This document shows, piece after piece, positions 33,789 through 42,378 of a stretch of DNA of 64,000 nt. Origin of the DNA: Bacillus luti. GTDB lineage: Bacteria; Bacillota; Bacilli; Bacillales; Bacillaceae_G. Made by a program: the position numbers and the translations under genes. Below the pieces are notes generated by a model. That model worked only from the letters and a program-made list of their open reading frames with translations. It ran no database searches and had not been told where the DNA came from. Location: the NCBI RefSeq assembly GCF_001884105.1, contig NZ_MACI01000093.1, positions 1 to 64,000 of the forward strand, in the 5' to 3' direction. Position 1 is the stretch's first letter. The number at the start of each line of letters is the position of its first letter.

Positions 33789-34666
33789 TCAGTTATTATA
33801 GGATTTTTGTCGAAGAAATCTTTCACATACCCTACAAACTCCTGTGGTTCCTGACGAAATGGAGCATGGTAACCTTTTTCGATAATATGGAAAGTACTAT
33901 TTTTTAAGAATTGATGATATGTTTCTCCTTCTTTCCAAGAAACGCTACTATCATTCCTTCCCCATATAATTAAGGTTGGTTGTTTCATTTCATTTGCATT
34001 GATTTGAAGACGTCTAGGCCATAATTTCATTTTATTGTAATGCTCTTCATCATTACGTTTAAATTTCACTTTGCTCTCATCATAATCTGCAACATCAGAA
34101 ACAGTATTTAAATCAGTTGATAATTGTGGCTTAGGAGACCCTTGTTTATTAACGAATGTATGAGGCCCGCCTGTAGCATCAGTTAAGATAAGGTGGGTAA
34201 CTGCTTCAGGGTATAAATATGTTAAATTAAGAGAAATTTCTCCGCCCATTGAATGCCCCAGTATTGCGAATGAATCATAACCTAGTTTTTTCATTAATTT
34301 ATAATACAAATTCGCATGAGTGGGGAAAGAATAATAAAAATCCATCGGCTTAGATGAGCGTCCGAATCCTAAAGCATCTACAGAAATAATTGTATGATCT
34401 TTTGCTAAGTCTGAGTAAATTTTTTGAAAACCATTTGACGATCCTCCAAATCCATGGATCATAAGTAAAGGTGGTTTTTCATTACCGATCTTTTTGAAGT
34501 AAATGGTTTGACCATCTATTTCTACCATTTTTTCCTCGGTAGCTAGTTTTGCTGTAAGTGTATTTTTAACTTGTTTTACTTGTTCTACTGGCTTTTCTGC
34601 TGCACTACATCCTACTAATAGTGTAAGAGTAAGACAACCTACCATAAAATAGCTAAATCGCTTCAA
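33782..34666 (-). CDS. Alpha/beta-hydrolase lipoprotein
   Basis: A 294-residue lipoprotein (lipobox LLVGC, C20) with an alpha/beta-hydrolase domain: oxyanion-loop LLMIHGFGGSSNG (about 68), nucleophile GHSMGGE (about 138-144), acid IIWGRNDSSV (about 238) and the C-terminal HAPFRQEP histidine. It should be an esterase or related hydrolase on the outer face of the membrane; the substrate is unknown. It is transcribed after the large GNAT gene, 15 bases apart. Confidence 0.85.
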   Translation of the reverse strand: MKRFSYFMVGCLTLTLLVGCSAAEKPVEQVKQVKNTLTAKLATEEKMVEIDGQTIYFKKIGNEKPPLLMIHGFGGSSNGFQKIYSDLAKDHTIISVDALGFGRSSKPMDFYYSFPTHANLYYKLMKKLGYDSFAILGHSMGGEISLNLTYLYPEAVTHLILTDATGGPHTFVNKQGSPKPQLSTDLNTVSDVADYDESKVKFKRNDEEHYNKMKLWPRRLQINANEMKQPTLIIWGRNDSSVSWKEGETYHQFLKNSTFHIIEKGYHAPFRQEPQEFVGYVKDFFDKNPIITEK

Positions 34667-34681
34667 TTAGGTGTCCCCTTT

Positions 34682-35515
34682 CTAACATAATGCTGTATCT
34701 ATCATAGCAAATAGCATCTCACGATTTCCAGGAAGTTGGCTACCATTTTTTATCATAAGAGGTGAAAGGAGCGTTTCTTGGAAATTTTCTGTTTGAAGAA
34801 ATTTGCGGAATGAAAATTGTGGATGTGGGACATCAATCCTTACTGTGCCATTCCAACATTCACATATGTTTTGTAGTAATTGAATAGCATCTTCTTCTCG
34901 TTTGGCGATAAGTGGATTGATACATAATATATTACCTTTTTGTATGCATAAGGAAAAAGCTTCTATACAGTTATGTCTTTCAATTTTAAAAGAGTGGCTG
35001 GTTCTTGGTAATAGTAATGAATAAATTAAAGAACGATCGGCACCGGTTGTAATTTGATCGAGAGAAATAAGCGATATAAGGTCTTTCTCTTTTACTTGTT
35101 GTGTATGAGTGATATGTGTCTTAGTAGTTTGTTTTTCAAAACGATGAATCGTCGTTACTGTTTGAAATCCGCATGATGTATAAAGAGGCTCGCCAGCTTT
35201 TGTTGCAATAAGTGCAATTGGTTGTTTTGGGTGAGTGTGTTCTAAGCAGTGATTAAGCAAAATACGTCCGATGCCTCGGCCTTGAAAATTAGGATGGACG
35301 ATTAACATACCAATAGTAGAAAAACTATTTTTAAAAGGAAATACTCCTCCAGCTGCAATCAGTTTATTTTCATACATATAACCGATAAATGTGCCGAGAG
35401 AAAGATACATTTCGAATTGTTTTTTCATAAATGCTTTATCTTGTAACCATCCAATAGCTTTGCAAAGGTCGAGTAAATCAAAAATAAAAGTTTCATCTAG
35501 CTTTATTATTTTCAT
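34682..35515 (-). CDS. Two-part GNAT acetyltransferase
   Basis: A 277-residue protein. The N-terminal part (about 1-135) is a GNAT domain with IGMLIVHPNFQGRGIGRILLNH at about 68-89. The C-terminal part (about 150-277) is shorter on motifs and looks like a second, degenerate GNAT-like or sterol-carrier-like domain. The substrate is unknown. It is the first gene of a two-gene unit with the hydrolase lipoprotein. Confidence 0.78.
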   Translation of the reverse strand: MKIIKLDETFIFDLLDLCKAIGWLQDKAFMKKQFEMYLSLGTFIGYMYENKLIAAGGVFPFKNSFSTIGMLIVHPNFQGRGIGRILLNHCLEHTHPKQPIALIATKAGEPLYTSCGFQTVTTIHRFEKQTTKTHITHTQQVKEKDLISLISLDQITTGADRSLIYSLLLPRTSHSFKIERHNCIEAFSLCIQKGNILCINPLIAKREEDAIQLLQNICECWNGTVRIDVPHPQFSFRKFLQTENFQETLLSPLMIKNGSQLPGNREMLFAMIDTALC

Positions 35516-35650
35516 AAATGTTCACCACATTTCTATTAATTTTCATAAAAGTAGATTAAAAATGTTAAATAAGAGATTTACGTTAAATGAAATCCAACTT
35601 GTTTATATTTTGATTGTAAAGGGGAAGATGGTTGGTATGAACAGACAAAG

Positions 35651-35698
35651 TTATACAAATTATAACTGATATTTACATAAGTTAACAAAAAATTTACA
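35651..35698 (+). promoter_or_regulatory. PhoP-box repeats upstream of phoA
   Basis: TTTACA (35672-35677), TTAACA (35682-35687) and TTTACA (35693-35698) recur at 10-11-base steps, with TTATAC at 35651. This fits the direct TTAACA-type repeats bound by PhoP~P in Bacillus. Confidence 0.75.
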
Positions 35699-35776
35699 TA
35701 TAACTAATTTTCTCTTAATAGTCTTCTATTAAATTTGATAGTGGGAAATGAATAACCTAATTAGGGGGACAATACA

Positions 35777-37162
35777 GTGAAAAAGTTTGTAAAAAAAGCA
35801 TGGCCATTTGCAGTTGTGGCATCATTAGCAGTTACTTCGGTAGCAGCATGGAATTTTACTCGTTCTAGCGAGGTTAATGCAGATGAGAATGGAAGCAATG
35901 CAAAGATTAAAAATGTTATCGTATTAATTGGAGATGGTATGGGTCCTTCATATATGACGGCTCATCGTTATATGAAAGATAATCCGAAAACATTCGAGAT
36001 GGAATCTACAGAATTTGATAAGCATCTTGTAGGAACACAAAAAACATATCCAGAAGATGAACATGAAAATATTACGGACTCTGCATCAGCAGCAACAGCT
36101 ATGTCTGCGGGGATTAAAACATATAATGCGGCAATTGCGGTTGATAACGATAAAGCGGAAGTGAAAACTGTTCTGGAGCAAGCGAAAGAAAAAGGAAAGT
36201 CAACAGGACTCGTTGCAACTTCTGAAATTACACATGCAACACCAGCTGCTTTCGGTGCGCATGATATTAGCCGTAAAAATATGGATGCAATTGCAAATGA
36301 TTATTTTGATGAGAAAATTAAAGGGAAGCATAAAGTAGATGTTATGCTTGGCGGCGGCGTAAATAACTTTGTTAGAAAAGATCGTAACCTTACAGAAGAA
36401 TTTAAGAAATCTGGTTATAGCTATGTAACAGATCGAAATCAATTGTTAAATGATAAAAATGATCAAATTCTTGGTTTATTTGCACCAGGTGGATTAGATA
36501 AAATGATCGATCGTAATGAGAAAACACCTTCATTAGAAGAAATGACAAATGCAGCAATTGAGCGTTTGAACAAAAATAAAAATGGTTTCTTCTTAATGGT
36601 TGAAGGAAGTCAAATTGACTGGGCTGGGCATGATAATGATATCGTTGGTGCAATGAGTGAAATGGAAGACTTCGAAAAAGCTTTCAAAGCAGCGATTGAG
36701 TTTGCGAAAAAAGATAAAAATACGTTAGTTATTGCAACGGCAGACCACGCTACAGGTGGATTATCTCTAGGTGCGAATGGCGAGTATAACTTTAAAGTAG
36801 ATCCAATTAAAGCTGCAAAACGCACACCAGACTTTATGGCGAATGAAATTGCAAAAGGTGCAAATGTAGAAGAAACATTGAAAAAATATATTGATTTACA
36901 ATTAACACCAGAAGAAATTAAAGCTGTAAATGATATAGCTCCATCAAAAGATGTAACAAAGATTGATAATGCGATTGAAGATATTTTCAATAAGCGCTCG
37001 GTTACAGGATGGACAACTGGTGGACATACAGGTGAAGATGTAAACGTGTATGCATTTGGACCAGGTAAATACTTATTCTCTGGTGTTCAAGAGAATACAA
37101 ATATCGCGAAACGTGTCTTTGATATTGTTGGCGGTGGCGATCCGAATAAAGGAAGACGCTAA
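35777..37162 (+). CDS. phoA: Secreted alkaline phosphatase
   Basis: A 461-residue alkaline phosphatase with a signal peptide (about 1-36, ending VNADEN). VIVLIGDGMGPSYMT holds the metal-binding Asp, DSASAATAMSAGIKT the phosphoserine nucleophile (near residue 100), GSQIDWAGHDND and TADHATGG further metal ligands, and GHTGEDV the last histidine. It releases phosphate from esters outside the cell. PhoP-type repeats upstream fit induction in phosphate starvation. GTG start with TAGGGGGA. Confidence 0.93.
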   Translation: MKKFVKKAWPFAVVASLAVTSVAAWNFTRSSEVNADENGSNAKIKNVIVLIGDGMGPSYMTAHRYMKDNPKTFEMESTEFDKHLVGTQKTYPEDEHENITDSASAATAMSAGIKTYNAAIAVDNDKAEVKTVLEQAKEKGKSTGLVATSEITHATPAAFGAHDISRKNMDAIANDYFDEKIKGKHKVDVMLGGGVNNFVRKDRNLTEEFKKSGYSYVTDRNQLLNDKNDQILGLFAPGGLDKMIDRNEKTPSLEEMTNAAIERLNKNKNGFFLMVEGSQIDWAGHDNDIVGAMSEMEDFEKAFKAAIEFAKKDKNTLVIATADHATGGLSLGANGEYNFKVDPIKAAKRTPDFMANEIAKGANVEETLKKYIDLQLTPEEIKAVNDIAPSKDVTKIDNAIEDIFNKRSVTGWTTGGHTGEDVNVYAFGPGKYLFSGVQENTNIAKRVFDIVGGGDPNKGRR

Positions 37163-37171
37163 TTATAAATG

Positions 37172-37203
37172 AAAGTGAGGCGAAATGCCTCACTTTTCTT
37201 TTT
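37172..37203 (+). terminator. Terminator after phoA
   Basis: AAAGTGAGGC (37172-37181) pairs with GCCTCACTTT (37187-37196), then CTTTTT. It ends just before the ribosome site of the next gene. Confidence 0.85.
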
Positions 37204-37216
37204 AGGAGTTGGAAAG

Positions 37217-37681
37217 ATGAAGATTTTCTTAGGGAAATTCAGATTGTTATTAGTAGTATTATTGTTAGTTGGATGTCAATCTCAAGAGGAAAATGTAGAA
37301 CAAAAAACTACTACTAAGAAAACTGAAGAAAAGGTACAGATAACGAAAGAAGAAGAGAAGTCTATTCAAGATGTTATTGAGACATTTGTACGGACAACGA
37401 ATGAAAAAAATCTTGCTGAACATATGGAGTTATTTTCAAAGAAGATGCCTAGTGCCGAAGACTTAAAAACACAAAAAGAAGCAGCTTTTCAAAAGGGAAA
37501 TAAGAAAATTGAATTGGAACATCTAGATATGAAAGCTAGTAAAGCAGGCTATGTGATTGTTGAAACGAAAGAAAAGGAAACAGATGGGGAAGTCACCCTT
37601 CAGAAGAAAGTGCAGTATGCGCTTGGAAAAGAAGATGAGAAATGGAAAATTGAAGAGGTTCGCACGATAGAAAAGAAATAA
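37217..37681 (+). CDS. Small lipoprotein with NTF2-like domain
   Basis: A 154-residue lipoprotein (lipobox LLVGC, C20), a Lys/Thr/Glu-rich linker, and a C-terminal domain (about 55-154) of one helix pair and several strands that looks like the NTF2/SnoaL fold (IQDVIETFVRTTNEKNLAEHM start, EDEKWKIEEVRTIEKK end). The function is unknown. The ATG at 37217 follows AGGAG at 37204; it lies close after the phoA terminator, so read-through could place it under phosphate control. Confidence 0.72.
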   Translation: MKIFLGKFRLLLVVLLLVGCQSQEENVEQKTTTKKTEEKVQITKEEEKSIQDVIETFVRTTNEKNLAEHMELFSKKMPSAEDLKTQKEAAFQKGNKKIELEHLDMKASKAGYVIVETKEKETDGEVTLQKKVQYALGKEDEKWKIEEVRTIEKK

Positions 37682-37712
37682 AAAAGGTTCTCATAAGAGA
37701 GAACCTTTTTTA
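37681..37712 (+). terminator. Bidirectional terminator
   Basis: AAAAAGGTTCTC (37681-37692) pairs with GAGAACCTTTTT (37699-37710). Confidence 0.92.
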
Positions 37713-38360
37713 AAGTGGTAGTAAAATTTGATTTGAGCATGCTTCAATGTCATCAATATCTTGGCGAATTGTCGCCATTTTATTGTCAAGATCTTCAGCT
37801 TTCATTGCTGCATCGTGTAGCTCATCTTTTAAATACTCAGGTATATTGCCTTCGTATTTATAATAAAGTTTATGTTCTAAACTTGCCCAAAAATCCATAG
37901 CAAGTGTACGTAACTGAATTTCTGCAAATACATCTTTTGTACCAGAATTTAATGATAAAGGATATTTAATAATCATGTGCAAACTTTTATATCCGTTCCC
38001 TTTTGGATTAGCAATATAATCTTTTACATCTATGACTTCCATATCCTCACGCTTTTGAATTACTTCTTTTAAATGATAGATATCTTCTACGAAGCAGCAT
38101 GTAATACGAATGCCAATGATATCTTGTAACTGTGTTTGAGCATTTTCCACTGTTGGTGATAAGTTTTTACGCTCTAGCTTTTTAATAATACTTTCAGGTT
38201 GTTTTAGTCTAGTTTTTATATGTTCAAACGGGTTGTAATCCTCTAGAAATTGAGCTTCCCGGTTCATAATTTCAAATTTAGTTTTTAACTCTTCTAAAGC
38301 AAATGTATACGGTAATACAAAAGCTTTCCAATAGTTAACTGTTGATTGATTATATTCCAT
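37710..38360 (-). CDS. Small alarmone synthetase (GTP pyrophosphokinase)
   Basis: A 216-residue single-domain RelA/SpoT-like synthetase without hydrolase or regulatory domains. DIIGIRITCCF (about 78), NPKGNGYKSLHMIIKYP (about 118-134) and AEIQLRTLAMDFWASLEHKLYYKY (positions about 145-168) are the family signatures. It makes (p)ppGpp from GTP/GDP and ATP in stress. It belongs to the YjbM/YwaC (RelQ/RelP) group; I cannot say which. AAGGTGTG precedes the ATG. Confidence 0.9.
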   Translation of the reverse strand: MEYNQSTVNYWKAFVLPYTFALEELKTKFEIMNREAQFLEDYNPFEHIKTRLKQPESIIKKLERKNLSPTVENAQTQLQDIIGIRITCCFVEDIYHLKEVIQKREDMEVIDVKDYIANPKGNGYKSLHMIIKYPLSLNSGTKDVFAEIQLRTLAMDFWASLEHKLYYKYEGNIPEYLKDELHDAAMKAEDLDNKMATIRQDIDDIEACSNQILLPL

Positions 38361-38397
38361 TTATATACACACCTTTTCCTATTTACAAGTGAGGTTA

Positions 38398-38469
38398 CTA
38401 TACTAAATACCAAATCATATAAGCGCAAGCAGCAAATGATGAAACCATAAAACGATATTTAGTTTTCAT
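38398..38469 (-). CDS. Putative 23-residue membrane peptide
   Basis: MKTKYRFMVSSFAACAYMIW followed by YLV and a stop: a basic head and a single hydrophobic helix. The ATG at 38469 follows AAAGGAGTTG with good spacing, which is hard to explain if it is not translated. I recognise no family. It lies upstream of the alarmone synthetase gene and may share its transcript. Confidence 0.5.
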   Translation of the reverse strand: MKTKYRFMVSSFAACAYMIWYLV

Positions 38470-38609
38470 ACTTTCAACTCCTTTCGAATGAGATTCTATA
38501 TGAATAAACGTGATTGTTAATAAGTTCACTATGTACAAGTTCTATAGTAATAGATTCGTGTGAATTTCGTATGAACTAATTGTTTCAGCTTTTTGTCTTT
38601 TTCTTGTAA

Positions 38610-38658
38610 TTGACAAATTAAGTGAAGTTGTATATTATTTAAATCGTAATCATTACGT
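38610..38658 (+). promoter_or_regulatory. rpmG promoter with Zur box
   Basis: TTGACA (38610-38615) and TATTAT (38633-38638) are 17 bases apart. TCGTAATCATTACGT at 38644-38658 matches the Bacillus Zur box (core TCGTAATnATTACGA) with one mismatch and covers the start region of transcription. Confidence 0.85.
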
Positions 38659-38694
38659 TTTAGTTGCGATTTTTGAACGAAAGGAGAATGACAT

Positions 38695-38844
38695 ATGCGG
38701 GTAAATATTACATTAGCTTGTACGGAGTGTGGTGATCGTAATTATATTTCTAAAAAGAATAAACGAAACAACCCAGAGCGCATCGAACTAAAAAAATATT
38801 GTCCACGATTAAAACGGGTAACATTACATCGTGAAACGAAGTAG
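38695..38844 (+). CDS. rpmG: Ribosomal protein L33, Zur-controlled paralogue
   Basis: A 49-residue L33, [20 protein letters not shown] at the start and LHRETK at the end. Zinc-type L33 has two CxxC pairs; here C9 and C12 form one pair but the second is broken, with C36 and a leucine at 39. It therefore probably does not bind zinc well and would replace the zinc form when zinc is short. A Zur box upstream supports that. AAAGGAG precedes the ATG, and a perfect palindrome terminator follows. Confidence 0.93.
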   Translation: MRVNITLACTECGDRNYISKKNKRNNPERIELKKYCPRLKRVTLHRETK

Positions 38845-38873
38845 AAGACTAGAGATATCTCTAGTCTTCTTTT
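38843..38873 (+). terminator. Terminator after rpmG
   Basis: AGAAGACTAGAGA and TCTCTAGTCTTCT form a perfect palindrome starting in the stop codon, followed by TTT. Confidence 0.88.
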
Positions 38874-38935
38874 GTTAATATTTTTTTGGTTTTGTTTGTT
38901 ATAATTACCTTAAATTGTAACAAAGGAGGGGTATG

Positions 38936-40429
38936 ATGAATCAAAAAGATAAAGAAAGAAAAGAGAAAGTGGCACATATTATTGAAATTTCGGATGATTA
39001 TAGACTCGTTGTAGATGATCAAGAAGGTGTGGATGACCCATATCATCTATTATGGTGGGAGCATAAAGAGGATGAGGAGAAAACGGTACAGATTACGCTG
39101 AATAGACATACCGGTAATTTAATTGATTTTAGGATAGGTGATGAAAATTCTTTTTCAAGTGGTAAGGCAGCGATAGAGGAGAATAAGGCAAGGGAAATTG
39201 CAAATGTATTTATAAAGAAATATGTGAAAGAAGGATTAGAAAGTTATACATATGTGAAGGTCAAGGACGATAGGCGCGGTTGGAAAGAAGTAAATTATAT
39301 GCAGGAAGTGAATAGCTATCCATTGCCGAATACAGGATGTGTTGTACGAGTCCATCCTTCAGGTAATGTTGTGAATTTCCATTATAATGGACAAAAAGCG
39401 ATAGAGAAAAAACCGTTATGGCCAAGTGAAATTGTTGAGGAGAATATCGTTTTAGAAAATTTGAAAGCTAGACAAGATATGAGACTTGTATTTGTAGATT
39501 TAACATACTCTTCATGTAAATATGAAAATGGTGAGGAAATAAAAGGGCATCATCTTGTATATGAGCCAGCGCCTAGTTATGCGTTTATTAAAGCAAGTAC
39601 AGGTAAAGATTTATATGGGCCAGACCATTATAAATTACCTTCTACAGTACTTGTTGATAAACCCCTAAAGAGTAGTCCAAAAAAAGATGTGCTTGATTTA
39701 TTTGATTGGGACAAGGAGAAATTTGTAAAATTAGATGAAAAAGTAGATGAGGATGAAGTCCGGATAAAATTTGTATTAAAAGAAGAATTACAAAAAGAAG
39801 TAGAAGAGAAGGATTCATATTCAATGGATGAGTTTTATAAAAAACATTTTCCGATGTTGAAGCATGATGAATTTGTTGTAATTACTCTAGATAAAGAAAC
39901 AAATCAATTGCTTTCTTTTTTTATGTGGCAGGATGAGAAAAAAAGAAGAACAATCTTATCAAGAGAGCAATGTTTAAGCAAAGCACTTCAATTTTTAGAG
40001 CATACTATCCCAGATGCGACAAAGTATATTCAGCTTTGGGATGATTATGAAGAGGAAGAGGGGATAGAGAGGTTTTCCTTTTCAATGTATGTAAATGACA
40101 TTCATGTAGAGCGGAAATATATTATGATCAACATCAATGCAGAAAATGGTGCAGTGATGCACTACTCTGGAGAGTCTAGCAAATTTATAAAAGAATTACT
40201 TACATATGAAACAACACCAAAAGTAACAAAAGAAGAAGCGTTAGAAGTATATAGAGAGGCCATGAGAGTTAATTTAGAATGGTTTTTAGAAAATGAGGTA
40301 GAGGAAACGAACTACGAACTACTGTATAAACAAACAACGAATGAAAATTATAAAGAATCCTTTGAATGTAGTCGAGAAATTCGTTATATTGATGCGCATA
40401 CTGGGGAGAAAATTTGGAGTGAATATTAG
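38936..40429 (+). CDS. YcdB/YcdC-domain (DUF4901-like) protein
   Basis: A 497-residue acidic protein without a signal peptide or membrane segment. It has repeated units around SSGKAAIEENKAREIANVFI and VTKEEALEVYREAMR, and strands with VHPSGNVVNFHYNG and HTGEKIWSEY endings, which resemble the PepSY-like YcdB/YcdC repeated domain. The function is unknown. ATG 38936 fits AAAGGAGG better than ATG 38933. It stands alone with a terminator. Confidence 0.65.
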   Translation: MNQKDKERKEKVAHIIEISDDYRLVVDDQEGVDDPYHLLWWEHKEDEEKTVQITLNRHTGNLIDFRIGDENSFSSGKAAIEENKAREIANVFIKKYVKEGLESYTYVKVKDDRRGWKEVNYMQEVNSYPLPNTGCVVRVHPSGNVVNFHYNGQKAIEKKPLWPSEIVEENIVLENLKARQDMRLVFVDLTYSSCKYENGEEIKGHHLVYEPAPSYAFIKASTGKDLYGPDHYKLPSTVLVDKPLKSSPKKDVLDLFDWDKEKFVKLDEKVDEDEVRIKFVLKEELQKEVEEKDSYSMDEFYKKHFPMLKHDEFVVITLDKETNQLLSFFMWQDEKKRRTILSREQCLSKALQFLEHTIPDATKYIQLWDDYEEEEGIERFSFSMYVNDIHVERKYIMININAENGAVMHYSGESSKFIKELLTYETTPKVTKEEALEVYREAMRVNLEWFLENEVEETNYELLYKQTTNENYKESFECSREIRYIDAHTGEKIWSEY

Positions 40430-40430
40430 T

Positions 40431-40463
40431 AAAAGCCAATCGATACGTTTCGATTGGCCTTTA
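40431..40463 (+). terminator. Terminator after the YcdB/YcdC-domain gene
   Basis: AAAAGCCAATCGA (40431-40443) pairs with TCGATTGGC (40450-40458), then CTTTAC. Confidence 0.8.
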
Positions 40464-40484
40464 CTATGTTCGTAGAATAATTTG

Positions 40485-41189
40485 TTAATTGCTATTAAGT
40501 GGTTGAAGAACACCATCTTGAGCTTTCGACCAGTTATATAGATTTCCATCAGATCCTACTGCAAAATTTAGAGCGCGCGAGTTCTCAGGAGATTCGCGTA
40601 CGTATAAGACGTCGTATAGTTTAATACCATTTATTGTGCCAATTAGTTTGTCTTCCCCAGATCCATAACGAATTTCCTCTGAGCGAGTTCCCATTCTTTT
40701 CTCGAGAACCCTCACAGCATCTTCACTTGTGAATTTAATAGTATCGGCTTGTATATTTGGTTGTTTAGCTGGCTGTTGATCTTTCTGGGGGTTTTTAGAT
40801 GTTGCTTCAGGTTTTGTATTATTTTCAGTTTTTGTGTTGTTTTTAGTTGTTGTGCTGTTCTCAGTTTTTGCGTTGTTCTCAGTTTTTGCGTTGTTCTCAG
40901 TTTTTGCGTTGTTCTCAGTTTTTGCGTTGTTCTCAGTTTTTGTGTTGTTCTCAGTTTTTGCGTTGTTCTCAGTTTTTGTGCTGTTCTCAGTTTTTGTGTT
41001 GTTCTCAGTGTTTGCATTGTCTTCAGTTTTTTGGCTATCTTCCGTTTTTGTACTGTCTTTTGATGCGGCAGTATCCTGTTTAGTAGCCTCAGTTTTTGTA
41101 GGAGACGTTTGTTGTCCACAAGCTGAAAGTAAGAAAAATGATAATGTGAGTACTGCAAGGTTTCTGATTTGTGACGTAGCGTATCGCAT
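40485..41189 (-). CDS. Lipoprotein with hexapeptide repeat linker
   Basis: A 234-residue lipoprotein: lipobox LLSAC (C24), then a Lys/Thr/Glu/Asn linker with about eleven KTENNA-type hexapeptides, and a C-terminal globular domain of about 80 residues (IKFTSEDAVRVLEKRMG to the end). The repeats should form a flexible, hydrophilic spacer holding the domain away from the membrane. The domain is not recognised. ATG 41189 follows AGAGGTG; the in-frame upstream extension is rejected. Confidence 0.8.
   Translation of the reverse strand: MRYATSQIRNLAVLTLSFFLLSACGQQTSPTKTEATKQDTAASKDSTKTEDSQKTEDNANTENNTKTENSTKTENNAKTENNTKTENNAKTENNAKTENNAKTENNAKTENSTTTKNNTKTENNTKPEATSKNPQKDQQPAKQPNIQADTIKFTSEDAVRVLEKRMGTRSEEIRYGSGEDKLIGTINGIKLYDVLYVRESPENSRALNFAVGSDGNLYNWSKAQDGVLQPLNSN
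40810..41040 (-). repeat. 18-bp tandem repeat in the lipoprotein gene
   Basis: Near-identical 18-base units (plus-strand form TTCTCAGTTTTTGCGTTG) recur about eleven times with point changes, each encoding one KTENNA/T-type hexapeptide. Because the unit is a multiple of three, copy-number change keeps the frame, so this is a likely variable-number locus. Confidence 0.9.
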
Positions 41190-41333
41190 GAAAACACCTC
41201 TTTCAAAATTTTGGAACTTAACATATTGTAATACATTGGAAAAAATATGCAAGGTATGAAAGACTTATTTCGTTCGACAAAAAGCTAAGGATTCCATATT
41301 TATATCGTACAGACACAAACAACCTCACGCCCA

Positions 41334-41342
41334 CATACACTT
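41334..41342 (+). promoter_or_regulatory. Possible SigE/SigK-type -10 of sigK
   Basis: CATACACTT fits the mother-cell sigma -10 pattern CATAnnnTA apart from its last base. It lies 35 bases before the sigK start. The -35 is less clear. Confidence 0.5.
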
Positions 41343-41376
41343 AGTAAAGACCACTATTTTGGCGGAGGTGAAAGGT

Positions 41377-42090
41377 TTGAGTCTATTCGCCGCAATTGGA
41401 TATATGGTTCGAGAAGTATTTGTCTTTGTTTCTTATGTGAAGAATAATGCGTTTCCACAGCCGTTATCATCAGATGATGAGAGAAAGTACTTAGAGTTAA
41501 TGGAGCAAGGTGATGCTCAAGCGAGAAATCTTTTAATTGAACATAATTTACGGCTTGTAGCCCATATCGTTAAAAAATTTGAAAACACGGGTGAAGATGC
41601 AGAAGATTTAATTTCAATTGGTACAATTGGGCTTATTAAAGCGATCGAGAGTTATTCAGCAGGAAAAGGAACAAAGCTCGCAACGTATGCAGCACGCTGT
41701 ATTGAAAATGAAATTTTGATGCATTTACGTGTGCTAAAAAAAACGAAAAAAGACGTTTCACTTCATGATCCGATCGGGCAAGATAAAGAGGGGAATGAAA
41801 TATCGCTTATTGATATATTAAAATCAGAGTCTGAAGATGTAATCGATATGATTCAGCTTAGTATGGAGTTAGAAAAAATTAAAGAGTATATCGATATTTT
41901 AGATGAACGAGAAAAAGAAGTGATCGTGAAGCGTTTTGGGCTTGGACTGGATAAAGAAAAAACGCAGCGGGAGATTGCTAAGGCACTTGGTATTTCCAGA
42001 AGCTACGTATCAAGAATTGAAAAGCGCGCCTTAATGAAAATGTTTCATGAATTTGTGCGAGCTGAGAAAGAGAAAAAAGCAAAAGAATAA
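41377..42090 (+). CDS. sigK: Pro-sigma-K, late mother-cell sigma factor
   Basis: A 237-residue sigma-70 family factor. The hydrophobic N-terminus ([23 protein letters not shown]) is the pro-sequence cut by SpoIVFB, followed by region 2 ([26 protein letters not shown]) and region 4 ([22 protein letters not shown]). It directs late mother-cell genes for the spore coat and cortex. The gene is whole: no skin element interrupts it as in B. subtilis. TTG 41377 is chosen because GGAGGTG at 41364-41370 would overlap too closely with any start further upstream. Confidence 0.95.
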
Positions 42091-42101
42091 TATATATTGC
42101 A

Positions 42102-42136
42102 AGCAGCCATATTTTAAAATTGGCTGCTTTTCTTTG
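42102..42136 (+). terminator. Terminator after sigK
   Basis: AAGCAGCCA and TGGCTGCTT form a 9-bp stem extended by A/T pairs, followed by TTCTTT. Confidence 0.82.
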
Positions 42137-42378
42137 TAAATAGGGAAAGAAAACGAGTTGTGATAAGAAGAAATGCATGTTCACTGTTGAAAATGAAGGA
42201 TTCTATCTGTAATATTAGAAGGTGCTAAACAATTTAAGGATAATACTATACTTAGTTTTCTGTCTGTATAATGGGACAGCTCTATATGATATGTGGGAAT
42301 AAGAACCAATTTTACATATGATATAGAAAGAAAAGAAGGGGAAACTAAAGTTATAGGCTGATTAGGAGGTTTCGCAAT

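Noticed and set aside
40810..41040. CRISPR-like array
   Set aside because: The repeats are head-to-tail with no spacers and lie inside a reading frame.
40749..41259. Several long open frames on the plus strand across the repeat region
   Set aside because: They are Phe/Ser/Cys-rich translations of the 18-bp repeat in the wrong strand, without ribosome sites; the minus-strand lipoprotein explains the sequence.
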